The notes beneath the pieces are model-generated. The model was not told the origin of the DNA. It ran no database searches and saw only the letters and a program-made list of their open reading frames with translations. From contig NZ_JAIWKS010000002.1 of NCBI RefSeq assembly GCF_021271205.1, positions 62,001 through 126,000 of the forward strand: a DNA stretch of 64,000 nt. The letters are read 5' to 3'. Each line of letters starts with the position of its first letter. The stretch's first letter is position 1. The translations under genes were made by a program, and so were the position numbers. Origin of the DNA: Pseudomonas uvaldensis. Its GTDB lineage: Bacteria; Pseudomonadota; Gammaproteobacteria; Pseudomonadales; Pseudomonadaceae. This document shows, piece after piece, positions 17,301 to 26,989 of this stretch.

Positions 17301-17642
17301 ATGTCCAATCCCGTCTCTTCCCTGGCCCCGGCCATCGCCGGCTATATAGCGGCCGCCAATGCCCGTGACAGTTCGGCGGCGGTGCGTTTTTTCGCCGAGG
17401 ACGCCAATGTCTTCGATGAGGGCCAACACCGGGCAGGCACCCAGGCCATCGCCCAATGGATGGAGGACACCGCCCAACGTTACCAGCCTCGGGTGGAAGT
17501 CCTGAACGTGCAGCAACGCACCGGCAAGGTGCTGGTACACAACCTGATCTCCGGGACCTTTCCCGGCAGCCCACTGGAGTTGCGGTACACCTTCCGGCTC
17601 GATGAACAAGGGAAGATCAGCCGGCTGGATATCTCGGCCTAG
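17301..17642 (+). CDS. SnoaL-like / NTF2-fold protein
   Basis: 113 residues with the SnoaL-like cone fold: an N-terminal helix followed by SAAVRFFAEDANVFDEGQ and a C-terminal strand set ending RLDISA. These proteins are small-molecule enzymes or binding domains. AAGGAG lies upstream of the ATG. Follows the WYL regulator gene and is probably its target. Substrate unknown. Confidence 0.8.
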   Translation: MSNPVSSLAPAIAGYIAAANARDSSAAVRFFAEDANVFDEGQHRAGTQAIAQWMEDTAQRYQPRVEVLNVQQRTGKVLVHNLISGTFPGSPLELRYTFRLDEQGKISRLDISA

Positions 17643-17651
17643 AGCCGCAAT

Positions 17652-17754
17652 TGTGTAGGACCAGAGCTTGCTCGCGAAGGCGGTGGTCAGTCTGCATGGA
17701 TTTTTGATAGGCGACCGCAGTGCCGTCATCGCGGACAAGCCTTGCTCCCACAGG
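17652..17754. repeat. REPIN between the SnoaL-like gene and zapE
   Basis: Two facing REP units: AGCTTGCTCGCGAAGGCGG near 17664-17682 and its inverted partner ATCGCGGACAAGCCTTGCTCCCACAGGG ending about 17754. The outer right end lies nine bases before the next start codon. Confidence 0.75.
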
Positions 17755-17762
17755 GTTTCCAC

Positions 17763-18923
17763 ATGGCATACTCCCGGCTTCTCTTTTCGGACCCGGGCCG
17801 CATGTCTTTCGATTCTCCCCTGAGTGCCTGGCAGCATGCCATCGAGCATCACGGTTTCGTCCAGGACGAAGCCCAGGAGTTGGCCATCATGGCCCTGGAG
17901 CAATGCCACAAGGCGGTGCACGAGGGTCGGAAATCAATCCAGGGCGTCTATCTCTGGGGGCCGGTAGGACGTGGCAAGACCTGGTTGATGGATCGTTTCT
18001 ATGAAAGTCTCAAGGTCCCGGCGCGACGTCAGCATTTCCACCATTTCATGGCCTGGGTGCACCAGCGCTCATTCCAGCTCACCGGCACGCCGGATCCCCT
18101 GCAGGCCCTGGCCCGTGAGTTGAGCGCCGAGGTGCGGGTGCTGTGTTTCGACGAACTGTTCGTCACCGACATCGGTGATGCCATGATTCTCGGTCGGCTG
18201 TTCCAGGTGATGTTCGAGCGGGGCATGGTGATCGTCAGCACCTCCAACCTGCCGCCCGAAGAACTTTATGCCAATGGCCACAACCGTGAGCGGTTCCTGT
18301 CGACCATCACGGCGATCAAGCAACACATGCAAATCGTGCCGGTGAACGGGTGGCAAGACCATCGCCAGCACCCGGGTGCGCTGCAACAACGTTATTGGTT
18401 GTTGGAAGCCGGGCAGCCCGACCCCCTGGCTGAAACTTTTGCCCGATTGACCGCAGGGCAAGCCCTTGGCAGCGGGCCGATAGAAGTGGGCCATCGGTCG
18501 CTTGAACCGGTCCAGGCCAGCGACACGGTACTCTGGAGTCGGTACGCGGACCTGTGCGAACAGCCGTTTTCGGCCCTGGATTTCATGGCGTTGTGTGACC
18601 GCTTCAGGGTTATTCTGCTCAGCGACGTGCCCAGCCTGAGTGCCCAACAGCGCGAGGGACGAATCGCCCGAGGTACCGAAGACGCTGTCGAGCGGGTCGA
18701 GGCGGGGGATCGGGAGTTGCCACAGCTGTCGGTTCACGATGACGGAGTTAGGCGCTTCATCGCCCTGATCGATGAATGCTACGATCGCAAAGTGCCGCTG
18801 TACCTTTCGGCCCGGGTGCCGATGGAACAGCTGTACACCGAGGGCTATCTGCAATTTCCGTTTCGCCGTACCCTCAGTCGCCTCCAGGAAATGCAACTGC
18901 AACGTTTTGGTCAGCCTGTCTGA
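17763..18923 (+). CDS. zapE: ZapE/AFG1-like ATPase
   Basis: About 386 residues. Walker A GPVGRGKT at residues 66-73 and Walker B RVLCFDELFVTD, followed by the sensor-like STSNLPPEELYANG typical of ZapE, a divisome-associated ATPase that destabilises FtsZ polymers. Start is uncertain: ATG 17763 (used here) or ATG 17802. The sequence differs from the standard Pseudomonas ZapE start that I remember, so this is probably a second paralogue. A REPIN lies directly upstream, leaving little room for a local promoter. Confidence 0.87.
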   Translation: MAYSRLLFSDPGRMSFDSPLSAWQHAIEHHGFVQDEAQELAIMALEQCHKAVHEGRKSIQGVYLWGPVGRGKTWLMDRFYESLKVPARRQHFHHFMAWVHQRSFQLTGTPDPLQALARELSAEVRVLCFDELFVTDIGDAMILGRLFQVMFERGMVIVSTSNLPPEELYANGHNRERFLSTITAIKQHMQIVPVNGWQDHRQHPGALQQRYWLLEAGQPDPLAETFARLTAGQALGSGPIEVGHRSLEPVQASDTVLWSRYADLCEQPFSALDFMALCDRFRVILLSDVPSLSAQQREGRIARGTEDAVERVEAGDRELPQLSVHDDGVRRFIALIDECYDRKVPLYLSARVPMEQLYTEGYLQFPFRRTLSRLQEMQLQRFGQPV

Positions 18924-18978
18924 CCGGTATCCGCCGACGGCCCGAAGCGTCGGTATCAGCACAGAGAGATCGACGTTC

Positions 18979-19473
18979 ATGGAAGAAGCCAAGGACATTC
19001 TTGTACTGCAAGCCAGCTACACCAATCCGGTCCACGCCGAAGCGATCTGCCATGTGCTCAATGGCTATGCCGAGGATCCGATGGGGATCGGACGGCCGCT
19101 GGCGCCCGAAGTGCTGCTGCATCTGCCCGAGGAATTGGCCAAGCGCCCCTATGCCTTCAGCGTGCTGGCTTTCGTCAATGGCGAGCCGGCAGGACTGGTC
19201 AATTGTTTCGAAGGTTTCTCGACCTTTGCCTGCCGTCCGCTGGTGAATATTCATGACGTTGCCGTGATGAAAGCCTTTCGCGGGTTGGGCCTGAGCCAGC
19301 AGATGTTGCGCAAGGTCGAGGACATTGCGCGCCAGCGAGGTTGCTGCAAGATCACCCTGGAGGTGCTGGAAGGCAATGCCGTGGCACAGGCCAGCTATGC
19401 CAGGTTCGGCTTTTCCGCCGGCATGTTCGACCCGGAGCATGGCCGCATGCTGTTCTGGACCAAATCCCTGTAG
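18979..19473 (+). CDS. GNAT acetyltransferase
   Basis: 164 residues with the GNAT core: VNIHDVAVMKAFRGLGLSQQ (acetyl-CoA loop, with R/GLG pattern) and a C-terminal ARFGFSAGMF. Start ATG 18979, behind AGAGAG. 55 bases after zapE on the same strand. Substrate not predictable. Confidence 0.85.
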   Translation: MEEAKDILVLQASYTNPVHAEAICHVLNGYAEDPMGIGRPLAPEVLLHLPEELAKRPYAFSVLAFVNGEPAGLVNCFEGFSTFACRPLVNIHDVAVMKAFRGLGLSQQMLRKVEDIARQRGCCKITLEVLEGNAVAQASYARFGFSAGMFDPEHGRMLFWTKSL

Positions 19474-19483
19474 CCCTGAGGTA

Positions 19484-19575
19484 CTGTGGGAGCGGGCTTG
19501 CCCGCGAAGGCTGAGTGTCGAGCGACGCAAATGTCGGCGGTTACGACGTCTTCGCGAGCAAGCCCGCTCCCGCAG
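19484..19575. repeat. REPIN downstream of the GNAT gene
   Basis: CTGTGGGAGCGGGCTTGCCC at 19484 faces the inverted GCAAGCCCGCTCCCGCAG ending 19575, with a 39-base centre. It sits between two convergent genes. Confidence 0.85.
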
Positions 19576-19587
19576 CGTTTGTCTGGC

Positions 19588-21327
19588 CTACTGCTGTACG
19601 AGCCGAGGCTGAGGGGCCTTGGGCTGAATCAGGCTGAAGTCGATCAGTGCCTTGTGCTGGCGCTGGTGAGGATTTCCGATCATCAGCGGTCGGGCCATGA
19701 ACTCATTACTGACCAGGCTCCTGCTACGGTCCAGTTCATCGAAGCTCAAGCCTGCCAGGTCCGCCCAGGTGTGAATCAATTGAGAGCTGCTGTATGGCCG
19801 TGACAGTTCGGCAGCGAAGTTCCAGTCATGGGTTTCCCGCCACTTGGGCGAAGCCCAGGCGATGAACGGAATGGTGTACATCGGCGCGGTAGGTTTGCCT
19901 TCGTTGCGACCCAGGGTGTCGTTGCCCGGCGAGTCGAACACGTCTTCGCCGTGGTCCGACAGGTACAGCAAAAAGCCGTTGGGGTCGGTTCTGGCATAGT
20001 CCTTGATCAGGCTGGATACCACGAAGTCGTTATACAGCACCGCATTGTCGTAGCTGTTATAGGTCGGGACCTGGTCGTCTCGCACACCTGCCGGCACGCC
20101 CTGACGGTCCTTGAATTTGTTGAACGTCGGCGGATACCGATACTGATAACTCATGTGGGTACCCAACAGGTGCACCACGATCAGCTTGCGCGGCGCACTG
20201 TCGGCCAGGGCCTTGTTGAATGGGGCAATGACATCGCCATCGTACTGCGCGGCGTTCTGGTTGCGGTTGTTGTTCAGGTACACCTGCTCGTCGGCCTGCT
20301 GGGAGAAGGTGGTGAGCATGGTGTTGCGCTTGGTCATGGTCTGCTGGTTGGTGATCCAGAACGTCTTGTAGCCCGCCTGTTTCATCATGCTGACCAGTGA
20401 AGGCGTGGTCAGGTACAGGTCCGGGTTCTGCTCGTCGGCAAACGTCAGGACCTGTTGCAGCGCTTCGATGGTGTAGGGGCGCGGGGTGATCACGTTATCG
20501 AACACCGACAACTGGTCCTTGAGCTTGTCGAGCTCCGGAGTGGTTGCCCGCGGATAGCCATACAGGCTCATGCGCTGGCGGTTGGTGGACTCACCGAGGA
20601 CCAGCACCAGGGTCGCGGGCTGATTGGCCGTGGCGTCCTTGAGGTTGCGCAGTGGCGGGATCTGACTGGCGCTGTGGAGCATGCCCTGCATGTTGCTCAG
20701 TTGTTCGCCGTAACGACGGTAGGCCACCAGCATTTGCCAAGGCACGGCCGGCTCGATTCGATCCTCGAATTTCTCCAGGCCGCCGGCCCAGGTGCCGGTG
20801 CGCAGGGTTTGCTTGACCAGCGGATAACCGACCACGGCCACCATGATCACGGCCGCGATTGCCATGGCCTGGCCCTTGGGCAGGTACACCGGGCGCAGAC
20901 GCGTCCAGAGCAGATAACCGACCGCGGTGTGCGCCAGGAATGCCGGCACCATCCACCAGGCAAAATACTGGGTCAGGTATTCCCCGGCTTCCGCCACGTT
21001 CGACTCGAACATGATGAAAATGACGCTCTGGGAGAATTCCTGCTGATAGATGAAGAAGTAACCGAGGCTGGCCATGGAGCAAGCCCACAGCACCACGCCG
21101 ATCAGAGCGGCGAGCGAGCGGGTCCGGGAGGGGAACAACAGCATGGGTGCCAGCCACACGGCGCTCATGATGAAAGCCTGGCGAAATCCGGTGAAGCCGG
21201 AGGTATCGCTTACCAGGATGAGCAGTTGGGTAATGCCCGAAAAATACCAGAAAAACAGAAAAAGCCAGCCTAATCCGGCCCAATCGAAACCTTTCGCAGT
21301 CGTTTTGCTGCGTTTTAACAAGCTCAT
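19588..21327 (-). CDS. cptA: Phosphoethanolamine transferase (CptA/EptC type)
   Basis: 579 residues. Five hydrophobic segments in the first 200 residues anchor a periplasmic alkaline-phosphatase-fold domain. The metal/nucleophile motif LVLGESTNRQRMSLYGYPR holds the Thr that carries the phosphoethanolamine; HLLGTHMSYQYRYP and LYLSDHGEDVFD hold further metal ligands. Enzymes of this group add phosphoethanolamine to LPS core or lipid A heptose. ATG 21327 has GGAG seven bases upstream. The exact acceptor (core versus lipid A) cannot be read from sequence. Confidence 0.87.
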   Translation of the reverse strand: MSLLKRSKTTAKGFDWAGLGWLFLFFWYFSGITQLLILVSDTSGFTGFRQAFIMSAVWLAPMLLFPSRTRSLAALIGVVLWACSMASLGYFFIYQQEFSQSVIFIMFESNVAEAGEYLTQYFAWWMVPAFLAHTAVGYLLWTRLRPVYLPKGQAMAIAAVIMVAVVGYPLVKQTLRTGTWAGGLEKFEDRIEPAVPWQMLVAYRRYGEQLSNMQGMLHSASQIPPLRNLKDATANQPATLVLVLGESTNRQRMSLYGYPRATTPELDKLKDQLSVFDNVITPRPYTIEALQQVLTFADEQNPDLYLTTPSLVSMMKQAGYKTFWITNQQTMTKRNTMLTTFSQQADEQVYLNNNRNQNAAQYDGDVIAPFNKALADSAPRKLIVVHLLGTHMSYQYRYPPTFNKFKDRQGVPAGVRDDQVPTYNSYDNAVLYNDFVVSSLIKDYARTDPNGFLLYLSDHGEDVFDSPGNDTLGRNEGKPTAPMYTIPFIAWASPKWRETHDWNFAAELSRPYSSSQLIHTWADLAGLSFDELDRSRSLVSNEFMARPLMIGNPHQRQHKALIDFSLIQPKAPQPRLVQQ

Positions 21328-21579
21328 CAGCGCTCCAGCCTCTGTCGAAGAAATCCCGGGTAGCGAAGCCGCCCGCAGGCGCGCGCCGACCAACCCTGGC
21401 CAGGAGTATCGCGATAAGGGTGTGAAAACTTTGTGAGTTTTCCTGGATGTGAAGGGCGGGGCTTGTAGCGAGGGGGCTTACAGGGGCGCGTCACCGTGTG
21501 TCGCCGGCTGGCCTCCTGCAAAGGTTTCGTGGAAGTGACACCGATTCTGCTCAGCGTCACTTCCGGATTGGGCTGGATC

Positions 21580-21753
21580 TCAGCGAGCCAGTGCCTGGCG
21601 CTGGTGGGGCAGTGAGGCGTGCTGCAGCTGCATGCGTAGCTGGGTCACCTCGTCGAGTAGCAGTTCACGCTCTTCTTTGAGCAAGCGTAATTCATCGCGA
21701 CGAATGGTCACATAAAGGGTCTGTGGGGGACGTGCGGTAACGACTGGGTCCAT
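21580..21753 (-). CDS. 57-residue coiled-coil-like protein, unknown
   Basis: Starts with ATG at 21753 behind a good GAGGTGA ribosome site and ends TGA at 21580. After LYVTIRRDELRLL it forms a continuous charged amphipathic helix rich in Leu, Glu and Gln (heptad-like). No signal peptide. Codon use is Pseudomonas-like. It lies between the phosphoethanolamine transferase gene and the gnd operon. No family recognised; a dimerisation or partner-binding peptide is possible. Confidence 0.6.
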   Translation of the reverse strand: MDPVVTARPPQTLYVTIRRDELRLLKEERELLLDEVTQLRMQLQHASLPHQRQALAR

Positions 21754-22026
21754 TGCTCACCTCGCAAATGGCGTACATCAACTATAGAGATGTCGCCAGT
21801 TTTTGGTCGACACCTCTACTATCGGCGCCGATTCTGATTTCTTTTGCTCGTGAATGGAACTTTTTTATTTTTCATGGTCGCCGTGTCTTCGACCGGATTT
21901 GAAGCGTTATCCCTTGTGATTGCACGAATTAACCGGAAACTATGCAGCAATGCTCTGGACTAACCTCCTCATAGTCGTGAGCTAAACCTTTGACATACCT
22001 TTATTTGTAGTAGGGAGCATCAGTAC

Positions 22027-23007
22027 ATGCAACTCGGGATCATTGGACTGGGCCGCATGGGCGGCAACATTGCGCGGCGCCTGATGCTCGATGGGCATAC
22101 CACCGTCGTCTACGATCGCAATGGCGCGTTCGTCGAAAACCTGGTCCAGGCTGGCGCTACGGGCGTCGCGGATCTGCCGGCCCTGGTGGCTGGTTTGCAA
22201 GCGCCGCGAGCGGTCTGGGTCATGCTGCCGGCCGGCGCACCCACCGAAGACACCATCAACGCGCTGAGCGAGCTGCTGGAACCCGGCGACGTGATCATCG
22301 ACGGCGGCAACACGTATTACAAGGACGACATCCGTCGCGCCCAGGCGCTGTCTGAAAAAGGTCTGGACTACATCGACGTCGGCACTTCGGGAGGCGTCTG
22401 GGGCCTGGAGCGCGGCTATTGCATGATGATCGGCGGTAACGCCGATGTGGTCACGCGCCTGGACCCGCTGTTCAACAGCCTGGCGCCAGGCATGGGCGAT
22501 ATTCCGCGCACCCGCGACCGCAAGTCCGACGATGACCGCGCCGAGCGTGGTTACATCCATGCGGGTCCGGCCGGTTCCGGGCATTTCGTGAAAATGATTC
22601 ACAACGGCATCGAGTACGGCATGATGCAGGCCTTCGCCGAGGGCTTCGACATCCTCAAGACCAAATCCAGCGAAAGCCTGCCACCGGAACAGCGTTTCGA
22701 CCTGAACCTGGCGGATATCGCCGAAGTCTGGCGACGTGGCAGCGTGGTGTCGTCCTGGTTGCTGGATTTGACGGCCGATGCCCTGGCCAGCGATCCGAAG
22801 CTGGACGGCTTTTCCGGTGAAGTGGCCGACAGCGGGGAAGGACGCTGGACCATCGAAGCCGCCATCGAACAAGCGGTGCCGGTACCCGTGCTGTCCAGCT
22901 CGCTGTTCGCCCGTTTCCGTTCCCGCCAGCAAAGCACCTACGCTGACAAGATGCTGTCGGCCATGCGCTTCGGGTTCGGCGGCCATGTGGAGACTCCGAA
23001 AAAATGA
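22027..23007 (+). CDS. gnd: 6-phosphogluconate dehydrogenase, decarboxylating (short YqeC/GntZ type)
   Basis: 326 residues, the short form of the enzyme. N-terminal Rossmann motif [25 protein letters not shown] and [19 protein letters not shown] are family signatures; [23 protein letters not shown] includes the catalytic Lys region. It oxidises 6-phosphogluconate to ribulose 5-phosphate. Its stop overlaps the zwf start (ATGA at 23004), so the two are translationally coupled. Confidence 0.95.
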   Translation: MQLGIIGLGRMGGNIARRLMLDGHTTVVYDRNGAFVENLVQAGATGVADLPALVAGLQAPRAVWVMLPAGAPTEDTINALSELLEPGDVIIDGGNTYYKDDIRRAQALSEKGLDYIDVGTSGGVWGLERGYCMMIGGNADVVTRLDPLFNSLAPGMGDIPRTRDRKSDDDRAERGYIHAGPAGSGHFVKMIHNGIEYGMMQAFAEGFDILKTKSSESLPPEQRFDLNLADIAEVWRRGSVVSSWLLDLTADALASDPKLDGFSGEVADSGEGRWTIEAAIEQAVPVPVLSSSLFARFRSRQQSTYADKMLSAMRFGFGGHVETPKK

Positions 23008-24524
23008 CCGCGATCGGCAGGAAATCCAAGGCAGAGCCCGCGCCGCCGACCACGTTGTTTCTGTTCGGTGCCCATGGTGATCTGGTCAAGCGCCTGTTGA
23101 TGCCGGCGCTTTACCACCTCACTCGCGACGGGCTCCTGGGGGATGGCCTGCAGATCGTCGGCGTTGACCACAACGCGATCAGCGACGTGGACTTCGCCAG
23201 AAAACTCGAGGAGTTCATCCGTAACCAAGCGGCGAGCAAAGGGGGCGATGCCGCCCAGGCGCTCGATCCGCAGCTGTGGGCCAGATTGGCCAAGGGCATC
23301 GGTTATGTGCAGGGTGACTTCCTCGATGACAGCACGTACGAGGCACTGGCGGCAAAAATCGCCGCCAGTGGCACCGCCAATGCGGTGTTTTATCTGGCCA
23401 CCGCGCCGCGCTTTTTCAGTGAAGTGGTCCGTCGCCTCGGCGCGGCGGGCCTGCTGCAAGAGCAGGGCGATGCCTTCCGCCGGGTCGTGATCGAAAAACC
23501 GTTCGGTTCCGACCTGCAAACCGCCGAAGCGCTCAATGCCTGCCTGCTCAAGGTCATGAGCGAGAAACAGATCTATCGGATCGACCATTACCTGGGCAAG
23601 GAAACCGTACAGAACATCCTGGTCAGTCGTTTTTCCAACAGTCTGTTCGAAGCGTTCTGGAACAACCATTACATCGACCACGTGCAGATCACCGCCGCCG
23701 AAACCGTCGGCGTGGAAACCCGTGGCAGTTTTTATGAGCACACCGGCGCCTTGCGGGACATGGTGCCCAATCACCTGTTCCAATTGCTGGCCATGGTGGC
23801 GATGGAGCCCCCGGCTGCCTTCGGCGCCGACGCGGTGCGCGGCGAAAAGGCCAAGGTGGTTGGGGCGATCCGGCCCTGGACGGTGGAGCAGGCGCGCGCC
23901 AATTCGGTACGGGGCCAGTACACCGCCGGTACGATCGGCGGCAATGCCGTGAACGGTTACCGTCAGGAAGCCAATGTGGCCCCCGACAGTGCCACCGAAA
24001 CCTACGTTGCCCTCAAGGTCATGATCGATAACTGGCGTTGGGTCGGGGTGCCTTTTTACCTGCGTACCGGCAAGCGCATGAGCGTGCGCGACACGGAAAT
24101 CGTCATCTGCTTCAAACCGGCCCCGTACGCGCAGTTCCGCGACACCGAAGTCGATGAATTGCAACCTACCTACTTGAGAATCCAGATCCAGCCCAATGAA
24201 GGCATGTGGTTCGACCTGCTGGCCAAACGGCCGGGACCAGCCCTCGACATGGCGAATATAGAGTTGGGCTTTGCCTACAAGGACTTCTTCGAAATGCAGC
24301 CGTCAACGGGGTATGAAACCCTCATCTACGATTGCCTTACCGGTGATCAGACCTTGTTCCAGCGTGCCGACAATATTGAGAATGGCTGGCGCGCGGTGCA
24401 ACCGTTCCTCGACGCCTGGCGGCAGGACGCAACCGTCCAGCCTTACAAGGCCGGGGAGGATGGACCCGCTGCCGCCGATGAATTGCTGACTCGCGACGGT
24501 CGCGTTTGGCATGGCCTGGGGTGA
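23004..24524 (+). CDS. zwf: Glucose-6-phosphate 1-dehydrogenase
   Basis: 506 residues. Coenzyme motif [15 protein letters not shown] near residue 18 and the active-site signature [13 protein letters not shown]. Makes 6-phosphogluconolactone. Coupled to gnd upstream and to the HAD gene downstream by overlapping start and stop codons. There is no pgl gene in the operon, unlike the zwf-pgl-eda operon of Pseudomonas; this is likely a second zwf. Confidence 0.95.
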   Translation: MTAIGRKSKAEPAPPTTLFLFGAHGDLVKRLLMPALYHLTRDGLLGDGLQIVGVDHNAISDVDFARKLEEFIRNQAASKGGDAAQALDPQLWARLAKGIGYVQGDFLDDSTYEALAAKIAASGTANAVFYLATAPRFFSEVVRRLGAAGLLQEQGDAFRRVVIEKPFGSDLQTAEALNACLLKVMSEKQIYRIDHYLGKETVQNILVSRFSNSLFEAFWNNHYIDHVQITAAETVGVETRGSFYEHTGALRDMVPNHLFQLLAMVAMEPPAAFGADAVRGEKAKVVGAIRPWTVEQARANSVRGQYTAGTIGGNAVNGYRQEANVAPDSATETYVALKVMIDNWRWVGVPFYLRTGKRMSVRDTEIVICFKPAPYAQFRDTEVDELQPTYLRIQIQPNEGMWFDLLAKRPGPALDMANIELGFAYKDFFEMQPSTGYETLIYDCLTGDQTLFQRADNIENGWRAVQPFLDAWRQDATVQPYKAGEDGPAAADELLTRDGRVWHGLG

Positions 24525-25342
24525 GTGATTTGTTGAAACGGCCCATCCGGTTTTTGCTCAGCGACATGGACGGCACGCTTTTGCTGCCCGATCACAGTCT
24601 CAACCAACGCACTATCGAAGCCGTGCGCTCCTTGCGCGAGGCGGGCGTGTTGTTCAGCCTGGCCACCGGCCGACCGCCACGGGCGATGTTGCAGCAGATC
24701 GAAGCCCTGGGTGTCGATCTGCCTACCGCCGCCTTCAATGGCGGGACGCTGGTTCACCCGGACGGCAGCTTCCTTGCCGTGCACTACGTGCCACCCGAAG
24801 TAGCCCTGACGACGCTGGCGCTTTACGCCGATCAGCCCGGCATCGAGGTGTGGGTGTTTGCCGATGGCCACTGGCTGGTGCGCGATGCCAATGGCCCGAT
24901 GGTGCCGGTGGAAACCCGTGGCCTGGGCTATCCGCCCGTTGAGGTCGAGAGCTTCGAGCCGTACCTGGAGCGCATCGACAAAATCGTGGCGACCAGCGCC
25001 AATACCGATCTGCTGGTTGAACTGGAGGCCCGGTTGCATCCGCTGCTCAAGGGGCAGGCCCAAGTGTCGCGTTCGCAGCCGATCTACCTCGACGTCACGG
25101 CGCTGAAGGCGAACAAGGGGGAGGCATTGGCAACCCTGGCGGCGTTTCTGAATGTGCCGCTGGAGCAGACGGCGGCCATGGGCGATGGGGGTAACGACCC
25201 GGCGATGTTTCATCGTGCAGGCCTGTCGATTGCCATGGGCCAGGCGGAAGAGGCGATCAAGCGCCAGGCCGACGTCATCACCGCTACCAGTACCGAAGAC
25301 GGGGCGGCGCTGGCGATCGAACGCTACATCCTTCCCCGTTAG
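24521..25342 (+). CDS. Cof-type HAD phosphatase
   Basis: 273 residues from GTG 24521, which overlaps the zwf stop (GTGA); an upstream ATG at 24506 is possible. HAD motif I LLSDMDGTLLLPD with two Asp, a C2 cap in the middle, and motif IV GDGGNDPAMF. Cof-like enzymes hydrolyse sugar phosphates and flavin or nucleotide phosphates. Being locked into the gnd-zwf operon suggests a pentose-phosphate-related substrate (inference). Confidence 0.88.
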   Translation: MSDLLKRPIRFLLSDMDGTLLLPDHSLNQRTIEAVRSLREAGVLFSLATGRPPRAMLQQIEALGVDLPTAAFNGGTLVHPDGSFLAVHYVPPEVALTTLALYADQPGIEVWVFADGHWLVRDANGPMVPVETRGLGYPPVEVESFEPYLERIDKIVATSANTDLLVELEARLHPLLKGQAQVSRSQPIYLDVTALKANKGEALATLAAFLNVPLEQTAAMGDGGNDPAMFHRAGLSIAMGQAEEAIKRQADVITATSTEDGAALAIERYILPR

Positions 25343-25355
25343 GTACATCTGCTTT

Positions 25356-25382
25356 TGTGGCGAGGGAGCCTTCCTCGCCACA
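25356..25382. repeat. Short palindrome, second REP family (TGTGGCGAGG)
   Basis: TGTGGCGAGG (25356-25365) pairs with CCTCGCCACA (25373-25382). It ends the gnd-zwf-HAD operon and precedes the convergent nhaB stop; it may serve as a terminator for either. A related palindrome lies at 55504-55533. Confidence 0.7.
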
Positions 25383-25404
25383 GATGCCCCATCGGCCAGG
25401 TTTT

Positions 25405-26907
25405 TTACAGCCAGTAAGTCACCGCAAACCACCCCAGGCCACCCATCACGACGGTGTAGGGCAGTGCCATCCAGACCATCCGGCCATAGGACAGGCGAAT
25501 CAGTGGTGCAATCGATGAAGTCAGCAGGAACAGGAACGCAGCCTGGCCGTTGGGGGTCGCGACGCTGGGCAGGTTGGTGCCGGTATTGATGGCCACCGCC
25601 AGGGTCTCGAACTGCTCACGGCTCATGTGACCGGAAACGAAGGCCTGTTTCACCTCGGTGATATAGATGGTGGCCACGAACACGTTGTCACTGATGGCGG
25701 ACAGCAGGCCGTTGGCGATGAACAGCATCCCTGGCTGCTGGTCGGAGGGCAGGGCCAGCACCCACTGGATCAGCGGCGTGAACAATTGCTGGTCGTGAAT
25801 GACCGCGACCACCGCGAAGAACACCACCAGCAACGAGGTGAATGGCATGGCATCCTTGAATGCGTTGCCGAGTCGATGTTCGTCGGTGATTCCCGTGAAT
25901 GCAGTGATCAGTACGATCACCATCAGGCCGATCAGGCCTACTTCGGCGATGTGCAGGGCCAGGGCCACGATCAGGATCAGCGCGGCGATACCCTGCACGA
26001 TTAACGCGGCGCGTTGGCGTGAGGTGCGCTCGCGATTGTCCTGCTCCGCGTAGTCGGCCAGCACAACGCGCACGTTGTCCGGCAGCAGCGTGCCATAGCC
26101 GAACCAGCGCAGTTTCTCCAGAGCCACGCAAGTGACCAGCCCGGCCACCAGCACGGGCAGCGATACGGGGGCGACCTTCAGAAAGAAGTCGACGAAATGC
26201 CAACCCATCTCATGGCCGATCAGCAGGTTCTGCGGCTCGCCCACCAAGGTGCACACACCACCCAACGCGGTGCCTACGGCGCCATGCATCAGCAGGCTGC
26301 GCAAAAAAGCGCGGAACTGTTCCAGGTCCCCGTGGTGCAGCACAGGCAGGTCATGGTCTTCATCAACGTTGCTGTCCTGGCGCGGGTCGTTGCCTGAAGC
26401 CACACGGTGGTATACCGAATAAAAACCGACCGCGGCGCTGATAATGACCGCCGTGACGGTCAGTGCGTCGAGAAATGCCGACAGGAATGCCGACAAGAAG
26501 CAGAACATCAAGGCCAGCAGTGCCTTTGAGCGCACGCCCAGGAGCAGGCGGGAGAATAGAAAGAGCAGCAAGTCTTTCATGAAGTAAATCCCGGCCACCA
26601 TGAACATCAGCAGCAGGATCACCGGAAAGTTGTGGATCAGCTCGTCGTACAGCGCCTTGGGGGTCGTCATGCCCAGGGCCAGGGCTTCGATCAACAGCAG
26701 GCCACCGGGCATCAAGGGATAGCATTTGAGCGCCATGGCCAGAGTGAAGATGAACTCCAGCACCAGCATCCACCCGGCCACGACCGGCCCAAGTGTCCAC
26801 AGCGCCAGGGCATTGAGGATCAGGAACGCGACGATGCACGCCTTGTACCAGCGGGGGGAATGCCCAAGAAAGTTATGCGCGAACGCTCCAGCCATTGAAC
26901 CGGACAT
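25405..26907 (-). CDS. nhaB: Na+/H+ antiporter NhaB
   Basis: 500 residues, about 12 membrane segments, matching NhaB in length and sequence (for example [18 protein letters not shown] near the N-terminus and [21 protein letters not shown] in the middle). Exchanges Na+ for protons across the inner membrane for pH and salt homeostasis. Monocistronic. Confidence 0.95.
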   Translation of the reverse strand: MSGSMAGAFAHNFLGHSPRWYKACIVAFLILNALALWTLGPVVAGWMLVLEFIFTLAMALKCYPLMPGGLLLIEALALGMTTPKALYDELIHNFPVILLLMFMVAGIYFMKDLLLFLFSRLLLGVRSKALLALMFCFLSAFLSAFLDALTVTAVIISAAVGFYSVYHRVASGNDPRQDSNVDEDHDLPVLHHGDLEQFRAFLRSLLMHGAVGTALGGVCTLVGEPQNLLIGHEMGWHFVDFFLKVAPVSLPVLVAGLVTCVALEKLRWFGYGTLLPDNVRVVLADYAEQDNRERTSRQRAALIVQGIAALILIVALALHIAEVGLIGLMVIVLITAFTGITDEHRLGNAFKDAMPFTSLLVVFFAVVAVIHDQQLFTPLIQWVLALPSDQQPGMLFIANGLLSAISDNVFVATIYITEVKQAFVSGHMSREQFETLAVAINTGTNLPSVATPNGQAAFLFLLTSSIAPLIRLSYGRMVWMALPYTVVMGGLGWFAVTYWL

Positions 26908-26989
26908 CGGCTGCTCCTTTTATTTAGAAGCGCGCAACTTGCCGTAAGCAATAGGGAATATCAAGCGTAGGAAAAAATACGTTGGCAAT

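Noticed and set aside
22938..24164. Long open frame antisense to zwf
   Set aside because: Typical high-GC antisense shadow of a clear coding gene; no ribosome site, no family features.
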